64,000 nt of DNA, taken from positions 81,879 through 145,878 of the forward strand of contig JAOVVO010000136.1 of NCBI GenBank assembly GCA_028564675.1, read 5' to 3'. A program made the translations under genes and the position numbers. Positions 1 to 12,528 of this stretch are shown here, piece after piece (position 1 is the first letter of the stretch; each line of letters opens with the position of its first letter). This stretch comes from Onchocerca lupi (taxonomy: Eukaryota; Nematoda; Chromadorea; Rhabditida; Onchocercidae). The notes under the pieces are model-generated. The model was given only the letters and a program-made list of their open reading frames with translations, searched no databases and was not told the DNA's origin.

Positions 1-2833
1 TCAACGACAATCTCTGAAAGAGACGATGAAATTTACGATGATCCTATTCAATTGCTACCAGATTCCGAATTTTCTTCATCAACTTTTCCAATGCTTTCAT
101 CATGGCACGAAAAAGAAGGAATAGAAGATTCTATTAGATCAACAATTAGAAGATCAGAAGCATTGAAACAACGAAATCATGAAATACATAAAACTTCTAA
201 TGATGCTTCATTTTTCGTCGAGAATAATGCGAATCTTTCACAGTTTGATAGAAATTTTGGAAATGATCGCCAAAAAAAAGATGATATTGATTTGAATAAA
301 CCATTGAAAATAATTTCACAAGACATCAGACGATCACCATTTAAAACTTCTCCAATGGATATAGAAAAATTAAATAAGGTAATGCTAACAGTGTATCCTT
401 CTATTTTTGCAATTATTTGCTAATCCTAGAATATTGTCGAATTTCTAGATTTTTACTGAATAATATGACCGATAAAAGTATGTCAAATCTTCTCGAGAAA
501 ATCGATAATATTAACGCGCCATAATTTGATCTCATTTAATTTTCTTTTCACTTCTGACTAAACTTTTTAAATAGTTCAAATTATATACTATGAATGTTTT
601 CAATGAAAATTCTAGAAATCATACGCTTTTTAAAAGAAAATTGAAAATTCTGAATTCTCTTGGAATGATTGCTTCTTTTTTTCTTTTTTTTTTTTTATAG
701 ATTGAAATATATCAAATTTTTTGTTATTAATTTAAATTATTATCAAATAATTTTTTAGGATAGAAATGAAATGTTAACATCATTCAATACTGAAAATTCC
801 ATTATGGATAAGTTGATGCCAATTCCAACAATTAAATCAATCTCGATGACATTATCTAAACAAAATAATGAAATGAAAAAGTTTTCTTCACCAGGTTTTT
901 CCTTCAATAAGATCGATATTATGCTTATATTTTCATAACTCATATCAATGCTATTCTTATTTTCACAATTCTTATCAACCAAAGATAGATTTTAAAAAAA
1001 TGGAATATCTATGACATTGTATAAATTATTTTATGATAAGTAAATTGATAAACGACTGACATCCTTGTTTTTTTTTTTTTCATTAACATCGGAAAATTAA
1101 TGAAAGAATGGTGTAACAGAAAACAGTTTTATATTGTCAAATTCTTCCGGTGCGATCTTTATCCATTTCTCTTTTGACCCTTTCCTATCTTCAAAATCAC
1201 ATCAGAAAAAAAATCTTCAAAATCAAATTTTGCTAAATATTAATGTGATTTTACCATATTATTGAAATTCGTCGCTAAAAAAAAAAAAAAAAAAACCTGC
1301 TAATTCGTCACTAAAAAACCCCTAACATCAGCATTATTCTCATAATTATGGACCAAGGATATTTACCAACAAGTACTGTAATTAATAATACTTACAAGTA
1401 CTGTAACTATACAGTAATTGTACAACAGCTATATGTGAAAGCAATGAACTTGAAGTATGGCTGATTGTTGAAAATGCTGTATTGCAAATTGATAACTTGC
1501 AAATGAAGACGAGTGCTGGATCACATAAATCTTGCAGAACCAAGTGTAATCTTATCACTGTTCGTTTATTTATATTTTTTAACCCGTTTGACCTCATTTG
1601 ACCTCAAATAAGACAAATGATCTAGTAATTAAATGAATGGATCAGATAGAAAATGATATCACTTATTAACTCTTTACCTTTTAAAAATCAATAAGACATT
1701 GAATATATTGAATTATAATACTGCTACTCTTATTTATACAGTAATTTGAATTAAAATTAAAAATTTTAGAAATCCGGGAAAGAATGTACTTCTTATATAT
1801 ATGACGATGTAAAACGACATTGCGTGATACATGCCAATCATGATATCGCTATGTCATCTTTAGATTTTTTACCGTCACCTGAAACTGATTTTAGCATTCG
1901 AACAGCTGTCAAATTCTGCTTTCCAGGTTTAATTTACATACTTTTAATCATTAATTTTGAAAAATAAAAAGTGCAAGCATTGAAATTTTTCAAGAGGCAA
2001 AAAGTCGAAATATTTGTAAATCTAAATATTTTAAATAAAAAACTGAAATTATGAGGATTATTGCTTAATCATGCAGTCATCATATCATACAGTATCGTTT
2101 TTAAAATTTCTTTATGATTTCAGAAAGTTTGACTATTCTTGAAGAATGTTTCGATTTCGTTGCATTTCTGGATCGTGCTATGGATATCGAGCCTCGAGAA
2201 ATTGTTGATAATATTCCGAGAGATTATCATGGACTGCATGAATGCATTGAGTCATGTATTCTAGCACCTTCTTTTCATTGCAAGGTATTATTTGTTTGAA
2301 GTTTTTTTTTTTCTTTTTTTTTTTTCAACTAGAATTGCAAGATATCATTTAGATCATATGATATTTCACTATCTTATCACTTATTAAGTCATCTTTCATA
2401 GTGATAATATGAGTATTTTTACATGAAAAAATTCACTGATTCAAGCTATTTAATTTTTTTTTCTTTCCATGTGAAAATTTTGAACTCTGATATAAGGAGA
2501 GATAGTATTGCAACCAATACGCCTCACAATATTCAATTCTTTTTCCATAATATTCGGATAAAGAACTGCATAATATTGATTTTAATTTTATTTTTCAGAT
2601 AGCTTTTAATTGACATTTAGCATTTCTAAAATCTTTTAATACAGAATGACCAGATTTTGATGAGGATTTCGATTCTTTATTTAATTTTGAATTTATAGTC
2701 AGCAAAATTTGTTATCAACTTGGGCGAATGTTTGCTATATGATGAAAATTCCGCATCAAGACCTAAGTATTTTCATGAGCATCAGCAGTCCGGATCGATT
2801 TATTTCGAGAATAAATGCGAACAATTTGATTAA
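1..2833 (+). CDS. PAN/Apple-module secreted protein (5' partial)
   Basis: Only the 3' part of the gene lies in the window. Exons joined in phase: 1-378, 759-894, 1429-1559, 1770-1926, 2124-2284, 2699-2833 (TAA). The first two exons encode a Ser/Asp/Lys-rich, probably disordered stretch. The last four are cysteine-rich: a first module around CTSYIYDDVKRHC and a second around CFDFVAFLDRAMDI, HECIESC, FHCKSAKF and ECLLYD, ending shortly after a final cysteine. Spacing and sequence resemble the PAN/Apple modules of nematode extracellular and cuticle-linked proteins (for example with ZP domains), which bind protein or carbohydrate outside the cell. No ZP domain or membrane anchor is seen before the stop. 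Weak points: the donor at 894 (GTTTTT) and the donor at 1559 (GTTCGT) are poor, so exons 2-3 are less certain than the last three. An alternative last exon may lie at 3006-3076. Confidence 0.7.
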
Positions 2834-3005
2834 AAAAGAAGTCGGATCAGCATTTTTTTTTTCAAGATTTCAATGAATCTTAATGAAAAAAGTTAATGTT
2901 CAGCTGCAAAAAAATTGTTGTTGAATCAGCCAAATTAATAAAATTCCTTTTATTGGAAAATGCTTGAAGATTCTGATCAATAATTTCAAAAAATCAATTT
3001 TGCAG

Positions 3006-3076
3006 GTCCAACAAAAGCTGAACTGGAACATGTCCCTATTAAACTATCTAATGATATTTGGCGACAACAATCATAA
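3006..3076 (+). other. candidate alternative last exon of the PAN gene
   Basis: A TTTTGCAG acceptor is followed by 71 bases that read open in only one useful phase (phase 1) to a TAA, giving a 23-residue tail beginning GPTKAELEHV. Phase 1 is what the donors at 894 and 1926 provide, but not the donor at 2284, so this exon would replace the second PAN module if used. It may instead be chance. No start codon or independent gene is visible. Confidence 0.3.
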
Positions 3077-3479
3077 CAGATTTTCGGCATTTGCTATGTT
3101 GAAAGTTGAACATTTAATCAGTCAATAAAATGTTGACAAGTTATTTGTAACCATATTTCAATTGTTATATGCTAATGAATTAGTTGATATTTATTTTCAA
3201 TATTTCCTGAAGATCTCATTTCATGCGAAAAAAGAAAGTATGCTAAGATAGTTTTATATAGATAACATCCTAACAGTACTAACAACATTATTTAATAATT
3301 AAGCTAAATATTCACTTATTTGACATGAAGGCTGTATATAACTGGAATTGAAATGAAATATCGTATAATTGTATATGTTTACCTTCTTCATTTTGTATCT
3401 TCCGTGCTACAATTAAAATACAAATATTGCAAGAAATTTTTGAAGAAAAACTATTTTTGCATAAATGTTATGAATAGAA

Positions 3480-3830
3480 TGTATGCTATTGTCGAAAAAT
3501 CTGAAAGACATATGGGAATGTTGAAAGGTCAAATAACAAGGAGATGTTGGCGAAGTAATGGATGCAATCATTTAAACTTGGGATATTACAGGTCACATAG
3601 CGCGACATATTTCCAAAGGTAAGATAAACATGTCTACCGCCAAAACGCTCCGATTCACACATAAACAAAGTGAGGTAACCAATCAAAAGACGAAATGATG
3701 GAGTTTGAGTAAGGGGGAGAAGCCTCGGAAGGATTTAAAAGGATAGGATTTGGAGCTGGAATCAGTTTAGATCGACACAGTTCGGCAGTTTAGTAGCAAC
3801 AGTTCGATGCAATTCGACAGTAGCAACAAT
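3480..3830. repeat. interspersed repeat copy (family also at 5.4, 43.3 and 50.6 kb)
   Basis: The stretch shares blocks with other places in the window. GGAGATGTTGGCGAAGT recurs with small changes near 5410. CCGCCAAAACGCTCCG recurs near 43335 and, as ATCAAAACGCTCCGATTAAC, near 50643. A block near 3730-3770 (AATTTAAAAGG.TTCGGATTTGGAG type) recurs near 50730-50760. Divergence between copies is high. No transposase or reverse transcriptase is encoded, so this looks like a decayed non-autonomous element. Short ORFs here are incidental. Confidence 0.55.
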
Positions 3831-3840
3831 TTGGGAGACA

Positions 3841-4412
3841 ATGTCGATAATAGCAGAATCCATAGTTCAATGGCACGATGATAGTTTAACAGACGCATCA
3901 GCAGTGATTGAACGAAGGGAGAACGAAATCATAAAAAGAAAGTATAACAACGTAGAAAATATTCTAAAGAAAAGAAATGGAAAGTACAATAATAAAGAAG
4001 AAGCGACGAGCGCGATAATAAAGAAGAAGCAAAAATCAAAAAAGAGAAGCCAAATTTCGAACCAATTGGAAAATTGGCTGAAGATACCAATACTTACCGA
4101 AGTATTGTTATCATTATCATGTACAATGAACCTTCTGGAGCACATATACCAAAATTAGTTGAAGCCTTTATCCTTTTAAGGGCGATTAGGCATTACCGAT
4201 GCTAAATATTCATGAAAATCAGCATACTTATCGGTCATGATCGTAAAATTGCTGATCTTCCAGTAAATAATTCTAGTTGTTCCAAACAGCATGCTATCTT
4301 TCAATATCGTCTCATATCAAAGCATTCACCTGATGAAACAGCTGTGAAGCGTATACACCCTTACATAATCGATCTCAGTTCAACGAATGGTACACGTCGG
4401 AAATTCTGAGAA
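3841..4412 (+). pseudogene. SNIP1-like FHA-domain retropseudogene
   Basis: The three frames together carry, in the right order, the pieces of SNIP1, the FHA-domain spliceosome-associated nuclear protein. A Lys/Glu-rich N-terminal part is followed by KPNFEPIGKLAEDTNTYRS (about 4045-4105), YNEPSGAHIPK (4120-4155), SLYPFKGD then ALPMLNIH (4164-4215), and the FHA core RKIADLPVNNSSCSKQHAIF to PYIIDLSSTNGT (4240-4400). The pieces are split by frame changes and stop codons (near 4158, 4192 and 4406) and there are no introns across a region normally interrupted in nematode genes. That combination indicates a processed retrocopy now decayed. The C-terminal end of the FHA domain is missing or unrecognisable. 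It lies directly after a repeat copy (3480-3830). An intact SNIP1 gene is expected elsewhere in the genome. Confidence 0.82.
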
Positions 4413-5640
4413 ACTTCGTGTTATCAATTATTTAATTCAATCACTTTTGTCTTTCTGCATTGTTATTTTAATGTGCAATCAATAATTCAAATATTGTGGT
4501 GTAGTTTATCCGCCAATAAAGGCGCGCTCTCATGTGCTAATAATGGCGCTTCATTGTAGATCAAACTCTGTCATTGTTATCTCTCTATAAATAAGCATAA
4601 TCCTCAGTATAGTCTCATTCTTATGGATTTGTTATCTCAGAGTCGGGTGTTTGGTAGGTCAGGATGTTTAGTCTCATTCTTTCTTTTGGGATCTTTGGAA
4701 TTGTTAATATAACTGACATTGTAATGGTCGTTGTCGTTATCGTTGTCGTGTTATCAACGTTTCGTGATAAAGGTTTAATTATCCAAGTTTGAGGTGATAC
4801 AAATTAACTTCTCGACAATGCAAATGAACTCAACCCAACACGAGACAAATTCAAGCAAACTTAACACACCAATTCAACCCAAGCGATCTCAAATCGACAC
4901 AATTCAACGCAATCCAACTCAATTCAGTTCCGAGGATTTTCGGAAGCTGATCGACCAAGCCAACAATTTTAAATCGCCTAGACTCACTGGTGATATTTGG
5001 CTATTGATCGACATCACTCTCCATAATTGAGAAAAATTCACGACAGTACATATCTGAACAATGAACGCATCGAATCACAATGATTTGTAGAATTGTAAGA
5101 AAAGGATATGCTGAAATTTGGATTCAGCACACAAGAATTTATATTACTTAATAAAAAGCACATAATAGAGAAATTTGGAAGTGGTGAAGAAAGATAGAAC
5201 TTTCATCTTTTTGATGATATTATTTCGAATTCATTTAACGTTTAAATGTATTTTATAACATCAAAGATAAGGGATATTGTCAAAACATGATGTGCAGTTG
5301 TAGAAGACTCTGCCCGAAGGCATTGGGTTTTTTCGATCGCGAATGTTAGAAAAATCCGCGAAATGTAATTGATTATATATGGCAATATCAAAAGATCGAA
5401 TAACGGGAAGATGTTGGCGAAGTCAAAAAAAGCAATCATGGTAAACAAAGGATATATAAGACATCATAAGAAGCATTTAGATGACTTTTCATGCTTTTTG
5501 ATTCTTATCGTATGTTTTCATTTAACGCTTACCATTTATATAAGCAACTCAATAAAAGCTTTATTGATCTATCATAAATCACAATAGCAAGACGAATCAA
5601 TCTCGAAATAGCAAAGCTAGAAGCAAAGATGAGAATTCTT
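4413..5640. other. repeat-derived region, possible LTR-element remnant
   Basis: No intact gene. From about 4495 there is a less AT-rich stretch with a TATA-like TATAAATAAG near 4587, two copies of TAGTCTCATTCTT (near 4611 and 4669), and a downstream 78-codon ORF (4794-5030, non-ATG start) with Gln/Asn/Ser-rich composition ending FRKLIDQANN. This arrangement is LTR-like followed by a gag-like start, but I see no second LTR, primer site or pol motif. At 5360-5440 lies another copy of the repeat found at 3500-3560. Confidence 0.3.
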
Positions 5641-6927
5641 TCCTCGAAATCATACAAATAATTTCCCGACAGCTACCATATTCACATCAAATTTTAATTT
5701 CTGTATCATATTTATATTTTACATTATACTAGCCTTGCATTGATTCAACAAATATTTTGTTCGCAACCATACCAATTTTTAAAAAATTATTATTCATACA
5801 TATTTGTTCCAATATATACAATATTAAAAATGCTCATAATAACATAACTTTTCTCTTAGTAAGAATTAGAAATCAGAATCAAAAGTATCGTTTTTTCAAA
5901 ATTTTCAGGTCCAAAATCGTTTAGAAATATAACAGTGGGTTTTTTTTTCTTTTTTTTTCTAATGAGATTGCTGATAGAAGTTATACAAAATATGAGACCA
6001 AAAGAGAGCTGAAATTTTTCGATTCTAAAATTTTGCCACCAATTTGAATGTTTTTTTTTCTCTGATCATACTTAGAGTAAATGATTTGATCAATGAAATT
6101 TCAAAGTTTATTCTTCATATTTCATTACAAAAGAAGAAGAAAATTTCTTTGGCTGATTCATTAGAAATTAGTTCCTCCCTTAAAACACAATTGATAACAT
6201 CAAGCTATCGCTTTCATTATTTTATTTCATCATTTTCATTCGTTTTTGATCATTTTAATGCTATTCACAACATTTTTCATCGTTTCAGCAGTTTTTTTTT
6301 TTTTTTTTTTTTTTTGAAAATTTCGGGATAAAAAAGCTTTTATTTTTTATTTTTCTGAAAATCTTCATTTATTGTAATCAATTTTTTTTATCAATTCATA
6401 ATTCATTCAATTTTGTGTATTTAATCATTTGTTAATTGTTGCATTTTAAGTGATATTATCACTTCCCATAACTTCTATTCATATTTTTATTCATGTTATT
6501 GATTTCATTTTCTTGCATGATTTGATATACATTACATGTATTGTTCAATTCATCTCACTAAATTTTACTTATTTCATTTATAAAAAATGCTCATAGCTGT
6601 TGTAAAGAATTATGCATTAATAATATTCTAATAATTTAACATGCTTTTATTCATTTGCATAAATGAAAATGAACTAATCGATTGATCAATCGATCAAACG
6701 TTTTGGTATTTCCAGATTAAAATTTCCAAACAACATCTGATATAATTTTAGCGAAGTGATTCATATTGCAACTTGTATTGTCCAAAAAACTTTGCAAAAC
6801 TTCGTTTTGCTCGGTAATTTGGATATTATAAAAGGAATAGAATAAATTTTTAAACAAGCAATTTTTACATTATTCTCAAAAGAAATAAAACTTCTGTTAT
6901 TTGGATGAATTATTTAGAAATCATATG

Positions 6928-7050
6928 AAATAAGTTTATGAAATTGGATCTAAGATAAATTTATGAAATTTGGATCAAAATAACTCTATGAAATTATGGC
7001 CAAAAATAAGTTTATGAAGTGAAGATCAAAAATAAATCTATGAAATTGGA
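6928..7050. repeat. ~25-bp degenerate tandem repeat, 5 copies
   Basis: The unit is close to AATAAGTTTATGAAATTGGA, beginning near 6929, 6955, 6980, 7005 and 7030, with substitutions in each copy. No coding potential. Confidence 0.75.
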
Positions 7051-7125
7051 ATTGATTGAAGTCTGTATTTTATTGTTTGATAAATGAAAAATATCAATTT
7101 GATGCAATGCATAAATTGTCTTTCG

Positions 7126-7470
7126 TAAAAGTTTCGAATAAAAATTTTCCAATTTAAAAATCTATGTCATTTCGTAATTTAACGAATTTAAAGAATAGAA
7201 CAAAGGATGGTATCATTGAGGAAAGAGAAATAAGAAATGTAAATAATTCTATTAGATCAATGATAATTTCTTTTTATTGCAGATATTTGTTATCATAATT
7301 AGAAAATATTTCTTCGCATTTTATATTATAATTCTTCTAAAAGTTTTTTTCTTTCAAAAGAGTTTTGAATAAAAATTTTTTTAATTAAACATTCTATGCC
7401 ATTTCATAATTTAACGAATTTAAAGAAAAGAATAATGGATGGTATCATTTAAAAAAAAAGGAGTAAGAAA
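7126..7470. repeat. duplicated ~115-bp block
   Basis: Blocks 7126-7240 and 7345-7470 both contain AATTTAACGAATTTAAAGAA followed by GGATGGTATCATT and AGTAAGAAAT-like sequence. They are direct repeats separated by about 100 bases and differ at many positions, so the duplication is old. Confidence 0.7.
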
Positions 7471-8854
7471 TATCATGATTCATTTGTATATTATTATATA
7501 TTATTATATTCATTATTATTATTCATTTGCGATATTTTAGCAAATATTTTAGTGAAGTTTTGAAATAGATATTAACTTTAAGACTTTATTTCAAGTTGTT
7601 ACTTAAATTGATAAAATATTTTTGATATATTGATAATAATAACGTATGACTTCTTAAATTAGGTGTCCTATAATAATCTTAATTAATTTGTTCTTACTTG
7701 TTTGCTCTACAATTGAACCTCAAAAACATTGCTCTACTTACTAGCTTCAAATTTTTTAATTGAAATGAATTACTGAATGATAATTATTTACTGGAGCCGT
7801 TTTTTTTTTTTTTTTTTTTTATTTTAACATGAAAAATATTCAAATAATTTTACGATTTCTATAAAAAATTCTGTTCATACTGTGAGAAGGCAAGTGGTTC
7901 GTTTTTCGTTTTTTTTTTTTTGAGAAAACTTGCTAACAATTATAATGTTTGTTTTCGGATTATCATTTTCCGGAAAGATATAGCAAAACTTTGCTTAGAA
8001 TTATTTATTTTGCTAATACCGAAAATTGAAAAAAATAAAGTTAAAAATAAATTATAATGATTAATCTAACTACGTGGGCTAATATATGTATAAAATTTAA
8101 TTTTAACATTTTAATTTTTTTTTAACATTAATTTTAACATGTTACGTATGTAAACGTGTAAACGTGTAAAAGTTTTCCATTAGACATTAAGTTTTGCTCC
8201 TTTTTTTTTCCTAACAATAATGAATGAAATATTTGCCGAAAAAATTGCTAATCAAAGAATATAACTTCTTCCGAAGTGAAATTATATAATCAATTTTAAT
8301 GATAATTCAGAAATTTCGAAAGACTGCTTATTTTCGAATAATATTTGATTGAGTGTTCGAATAGTATTTGATTGAGTATTTGATTCCTATTTTCGATAAT
8401 TTAGAATTTGATCTCAATTAATAAATGATAGTAATAAACAAAATGTTAAAAATTTTTACTTGCTATTGCATATTTCTATTACATTTATTGAATTGTTAAA
8501 AATTTTCAATTTGCTTTTGGTTTATTTTATTCATTTATTTGTTTTGATTCAAAAAAATTCGATCAATATTTTTCGTTAAGAACCATTAACAACATATTGA
8601 TAAACATGTTATTAATTGAGGATGAAATAAAATTATTTTAAAATTGTTTAAAAAATTGCTCACTGAAGTCAGACTAAAATTAATCAAGATTTGATTAATT
8701 CATTTTAAGATTGTTTGTAAGACTGCTCATTGAAGTCAGACTAATTTGATTAAGATTATGTAAACATATTTAAAATTTGATGGCAACTACAACAGGTAAA
8801 CAATGCTTTTTGCGAGATTTTACAAATGAAGAGCAATGGTGAAAAATTCGTAGC

Positions 8855-8886
<32 letters not shown>

Positions 8887-11800
8887 AGAAAAAAAATGCA
8901 TTTAAATTGGGAAGTATGGTTGTCTGGATTTCTAAAAAAAAAAAAAAATATTTAGGAATTTTTTTTTAGCTTCGTTATAACAAGGTGATCTTTTTTATTT
9001 CAGATAGCTAATAAATGAAATAAAAAATTCTTTCGAATTTTCAAATGAAAAATTTTTGTGGGAATTAATCATGAAAACTCTATTTTCATAATTGGAAGAA
9101 AAAAATTTAACAATTTTTCAAATTCAGATATTGATTAATTTGCAACAAAATATTTCAATGCAAAAGCATATATAAAAATATTATTAACATAATTTTTGGT
9201 GGCGTAATATGATTTCAGAATTTCATGAAAATATATTCAAAAAAAAAAAAAAAAAAGAAATGCTTCAAAGGTATTTCTAATGAAATTTACTTGTCATGAT
9301 TACGTAACGAGTTAGAATTTTGTGATACTTTCATTTATACCTATAGATAGATGTAGGTATTTAGATGAAAATGTCAAATACAATTTATAATTAACATGAT
9401 ATGATTCTGATTTAATTAAATTAAATTCTATTTTCGAAAATTCTCTTTGCGCAAATATGTGTATGTGTTAGTTTTTTTCGAAACGTTCATCAAATGGAGC
9501 ATTGATGATGGCAGACAGAATGTTCCGTGAGAAATATTCGAATAAAACTAAAAAATTGTTTGAACGATTGGAATGTTTTATTTTTTTTTAAAAATAAAAA
9601 TCAAATAGATCGATCGTTTTTTAGCGAATTTACCTATTTGCTTCTCATTACCAGTTTTAATATTGTTTAAACCATACATAAATATATGTCTTTTATTTTG
9701 CATCAAAAAATTTCACATATATTCGATTTGTTCGTTTGTATTTGTTATTTGAATTAATTTTTAAATTATTTTATTTTCTATTGCCAAAAATTTTGAAAAA
9801 TTTGTGTTTTTTTTTTTTTTTTTAAATATTTATGCATTTTTATTCGAATTATAGATCTTATGATTATTTCTATTTTCAAAAATTTGCTTTTTAAAATTAC
9901 CTACATATGTTTGTTCAAATTAAACTTATAGGATTTTTTCTATTATCGAAAATTTGGAAAATTTGTTCTTCTTTTGAAAATGCCGAAATTGTGTTTATTC
10001 GAATTAAATTTTATGATACTTTTGTTCGATTCTCAATTTTCTTTATTTACTTAAAATTCAACTTTTTTTTTTTCATTCAATTATCTTATAATAAAATACA
10101 TTAAAAAAAAATTCATTGAATGATATAAATGAAGAAAATATTTAGTGAATTTTTGATTGCTCATTTTATTTGCATCTTGTTCGTAATAATTTTCAAATTA
10201 TTTCGAGAAGAAAATTTTAGAATTATTTCGAAAAGATTCCGTTTTATCTAAAGCTATCAAAATTTGAACGATTGACAAGAAAAGCTTGATAAAAACCGGT
10301 TAATAATCATATTAATCGTTGTATGAATGTTATTTAATTTATAAATAAGCAGTGAATAAAATTTTATATGTTATACTAATTAAAAATGAGAACGAGTAAT
10401 TAGAAGAACAGGAAATGATGAAAGAAAGAGGATGAAAATTTGAAAGTAAAATTGCCGAAATTTTAGATCAAACTATTCATTTTTCATATTTTATTACTAG
10501 ACTGATTGGTTGTTTGAATTATTTTAAAGCGATATTTTCAGTCAACAAAACTAAGAACTGGAATAGAAAACTGGTGTATGAAAAAGAAAGGAGTAATTAA
10601 AATAAGATATTATATATCATCATCGAATTGAATTATTATTGGTATTTAAAATAGCTTAAAAGAAAGCAAAAATATTTTTGCTTCACTTTCAATTTTAATC
10701 TATCATTAATTTAAAATCATCCTAACAGCTAATATAGTTTTGGAAAAATCATAAAAGACAGGTTTGAAATATCTCACAGAAAAACCTGTCGATTAGGTGT
10801 AATAAAAATGCTCATCTTTTCTTATTTTAAAATTTATAAGTCATTTTAAATATTTTATAATTATAACAAGAAAAATTGGCATTTTATTCAACATCATAAA
10901 TGATGCAAGTATATAAGATGAAGTTTCTAAAGCTATCTTATTTTTGATTCTCATCTTGATGTTGATATGTTGATTCATATTGATTTTTATATTTTATAAT
11001 ACTATAACAAATTTTATCATTATAAATAACAATTTTATGTTGACATCTATTTGTACTCTCTTTCTAATCATATCTTTTTTTTTGTTGTAAAATTATCTTT
11101 CAATAAAGAAATTCAAATTTTTGAAAAAATTTATGCGAACACTTCCTTTATCAATATGATCAATCATATTTCAATTAATTTAAAAGTTCTTCAATTATTG
11201 GAAATTATGGTAGAATTTTTGAAAAATCGAAATTTTTTCAAGTTTTGATAATAAGAAATTATTGAATGATCTTCTGCAAGCATTAGACAACGATAATTTC
11301 CAGTAATTGAAGAGCTATTAAAATTTTTAGTAATTAAAGAATTTTTTGATTCACTTATTGATGCGAAATTATTAAGAGATTAAATTCAGTATTATACAAA
11401 AATTTTTTGAAATTTCTACATTAAATGCCTGGTATTTTCGTTTTATTACCAATTATAAACATTTTTCTGTCAGAAAATTTATTTAGCAATTTATTATCCA
11501 AAAAGCGAAAAGTGAAAATCTCAAAATAATCCTAATTGCTGGAAATAATAGCGTTCAGCTATTATTTAGTTATTATAACTTTCAAATTTGTCGAAAATTT
11601 ACCGGTTTTTCCTCAAATAAAAAAAATGTTTGAAATAAACTTTTCATTCATTCCTTTAATCTTTGAAAAATTGTCAAGAAAGCCATTCTTTTCTTTCCTA
11701 AAAAATTGTTAAGAAATTAAATTCAAGCAGCATGCCAAAAATTTCGAAAAAACTCGAAAATTTTTAAAAAAATTAAAGGAACTTATTTCATTCTTTTTCC

Positions 11801-12074
11801 GGATTCTCTTTTTTTATGAATTTATCTTCTAATCAAATGTAGATAATATATATATTTTTTTAAGCGAAATTCGAGCTAATTCACATTGCAGAATCATATT
11901 TTGCAATAAAGATTTTTTTTTTTTTATAATTAAAATTTCAATTTCCATCTCACATCTTTTATCGTTTCTTATTTTCTTCAAAAATTTTCCATTCATAAAA
12001 AACTTGTCTTACTGTATTTCATGAGAAAGAAAGATAAAACATGTGCTAAATATTTATTATCTTATTAACAAGTT

Positions 12075-12350
12075 TAATTAATAAACTATCTTTTCTTTCT
12101 TCAAATCAGACAATCTTGCAGCTGCAATATGTATAAATTAATTGCGATCATTATAGTTAGATAAATATGATCATTTGAATTATAATTTGCAAATACAAAC
12201 ATTTGTGCAGAATTAATTAATAAATCAATTTTTTCTTCCATCGAATCATGCAATTTTGCAGTTGAAACATGCATAAATTAATTGCAATCATTGTATTGAG
12301 ATAAACAGATCATATTCAGATGTAATTTACAGGTATAAGCGTGTCACAGG
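12075..12350. repeat. ~140-bp tandem duplication upstream of an exon-like ORF
   Basis: Two direct copies carry CAATCTTGCAGCTGCAATAT / CAATTTTGCAGTTGAAACAT followed by GCATAAATTAATTGC-like sequence and ATCAT..GATAAA blocks, offset by about 140 bases. The duplication lies just upstream of the candidate exon at 12382. Confidence 0.65.
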
Positions 12351-12381
12351 AATATTATTAATTTTGCAGTAAATAGAAAAA

Positions 12382-12528
12382 ATGGCAAAAATTTCACCAA
12401 CAAAAGAACAGGTTCCAATAAATGTTATTGTTATCAATGATATTACTTTTGGGGAAAAATCGATTGCAAAATCCGATATATTATCAAGCAAATACGATGA
12501 TATCAATGGAAATACTATTCATACAAAG
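12382..12528 (+). CDS. candidate alternative first exon (SLC33A1 gene)
   Basis: An ATG lies 12 bases after a good acceptor-like TTTTGCAG (possible spliced-leader site) and opens exactly 49 codons (MAKISPTKEQVPINV to GNTIHTK) up to a donor AAG|GTTTAT in phase 0. Codon use looks coding rather than T- or A-run driven. No downstream exon in the next 3.8 kb is obvious. The next recognisable phase-0 acceptor on this strand that starts a known coding exon is SLC33A1 exon 2 at 18872, so this may be a distant alternative N-terminus. That link is inference; it could also be a remnant or chance ORF. Confidence 0.35.

Larger units (their letters stand above)
5641..12381. other. gene-poor AT-rich region with short repeats
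   Basis: I see no convincing exon. ORFs here are rich in Phe, Lys and Asn and come from T or A runs. Contents: T or A homopolymers of 15-26 bases (about 6293-6315, 7801-7820, 8856-8881, 9240-9256, 9807-9823); a 5-copy ~25-bp degenerate repeat at 6928-7050; a duplicated ~115-bp block (7126-7240 and 7345-7470); a short duplicated block at 8640-8760 sharing GAAGTCAGACTAA; and a ~140-bp tandem duplication at 12075-12350. Confidence 0.6.

Noticed and set aside
3867..4145. 92-codon antisense ORF rich in Phe/Leu/Ser
   Set aside because: It is the complement of the Lys-rich part of the SNIP1 retrocopy.
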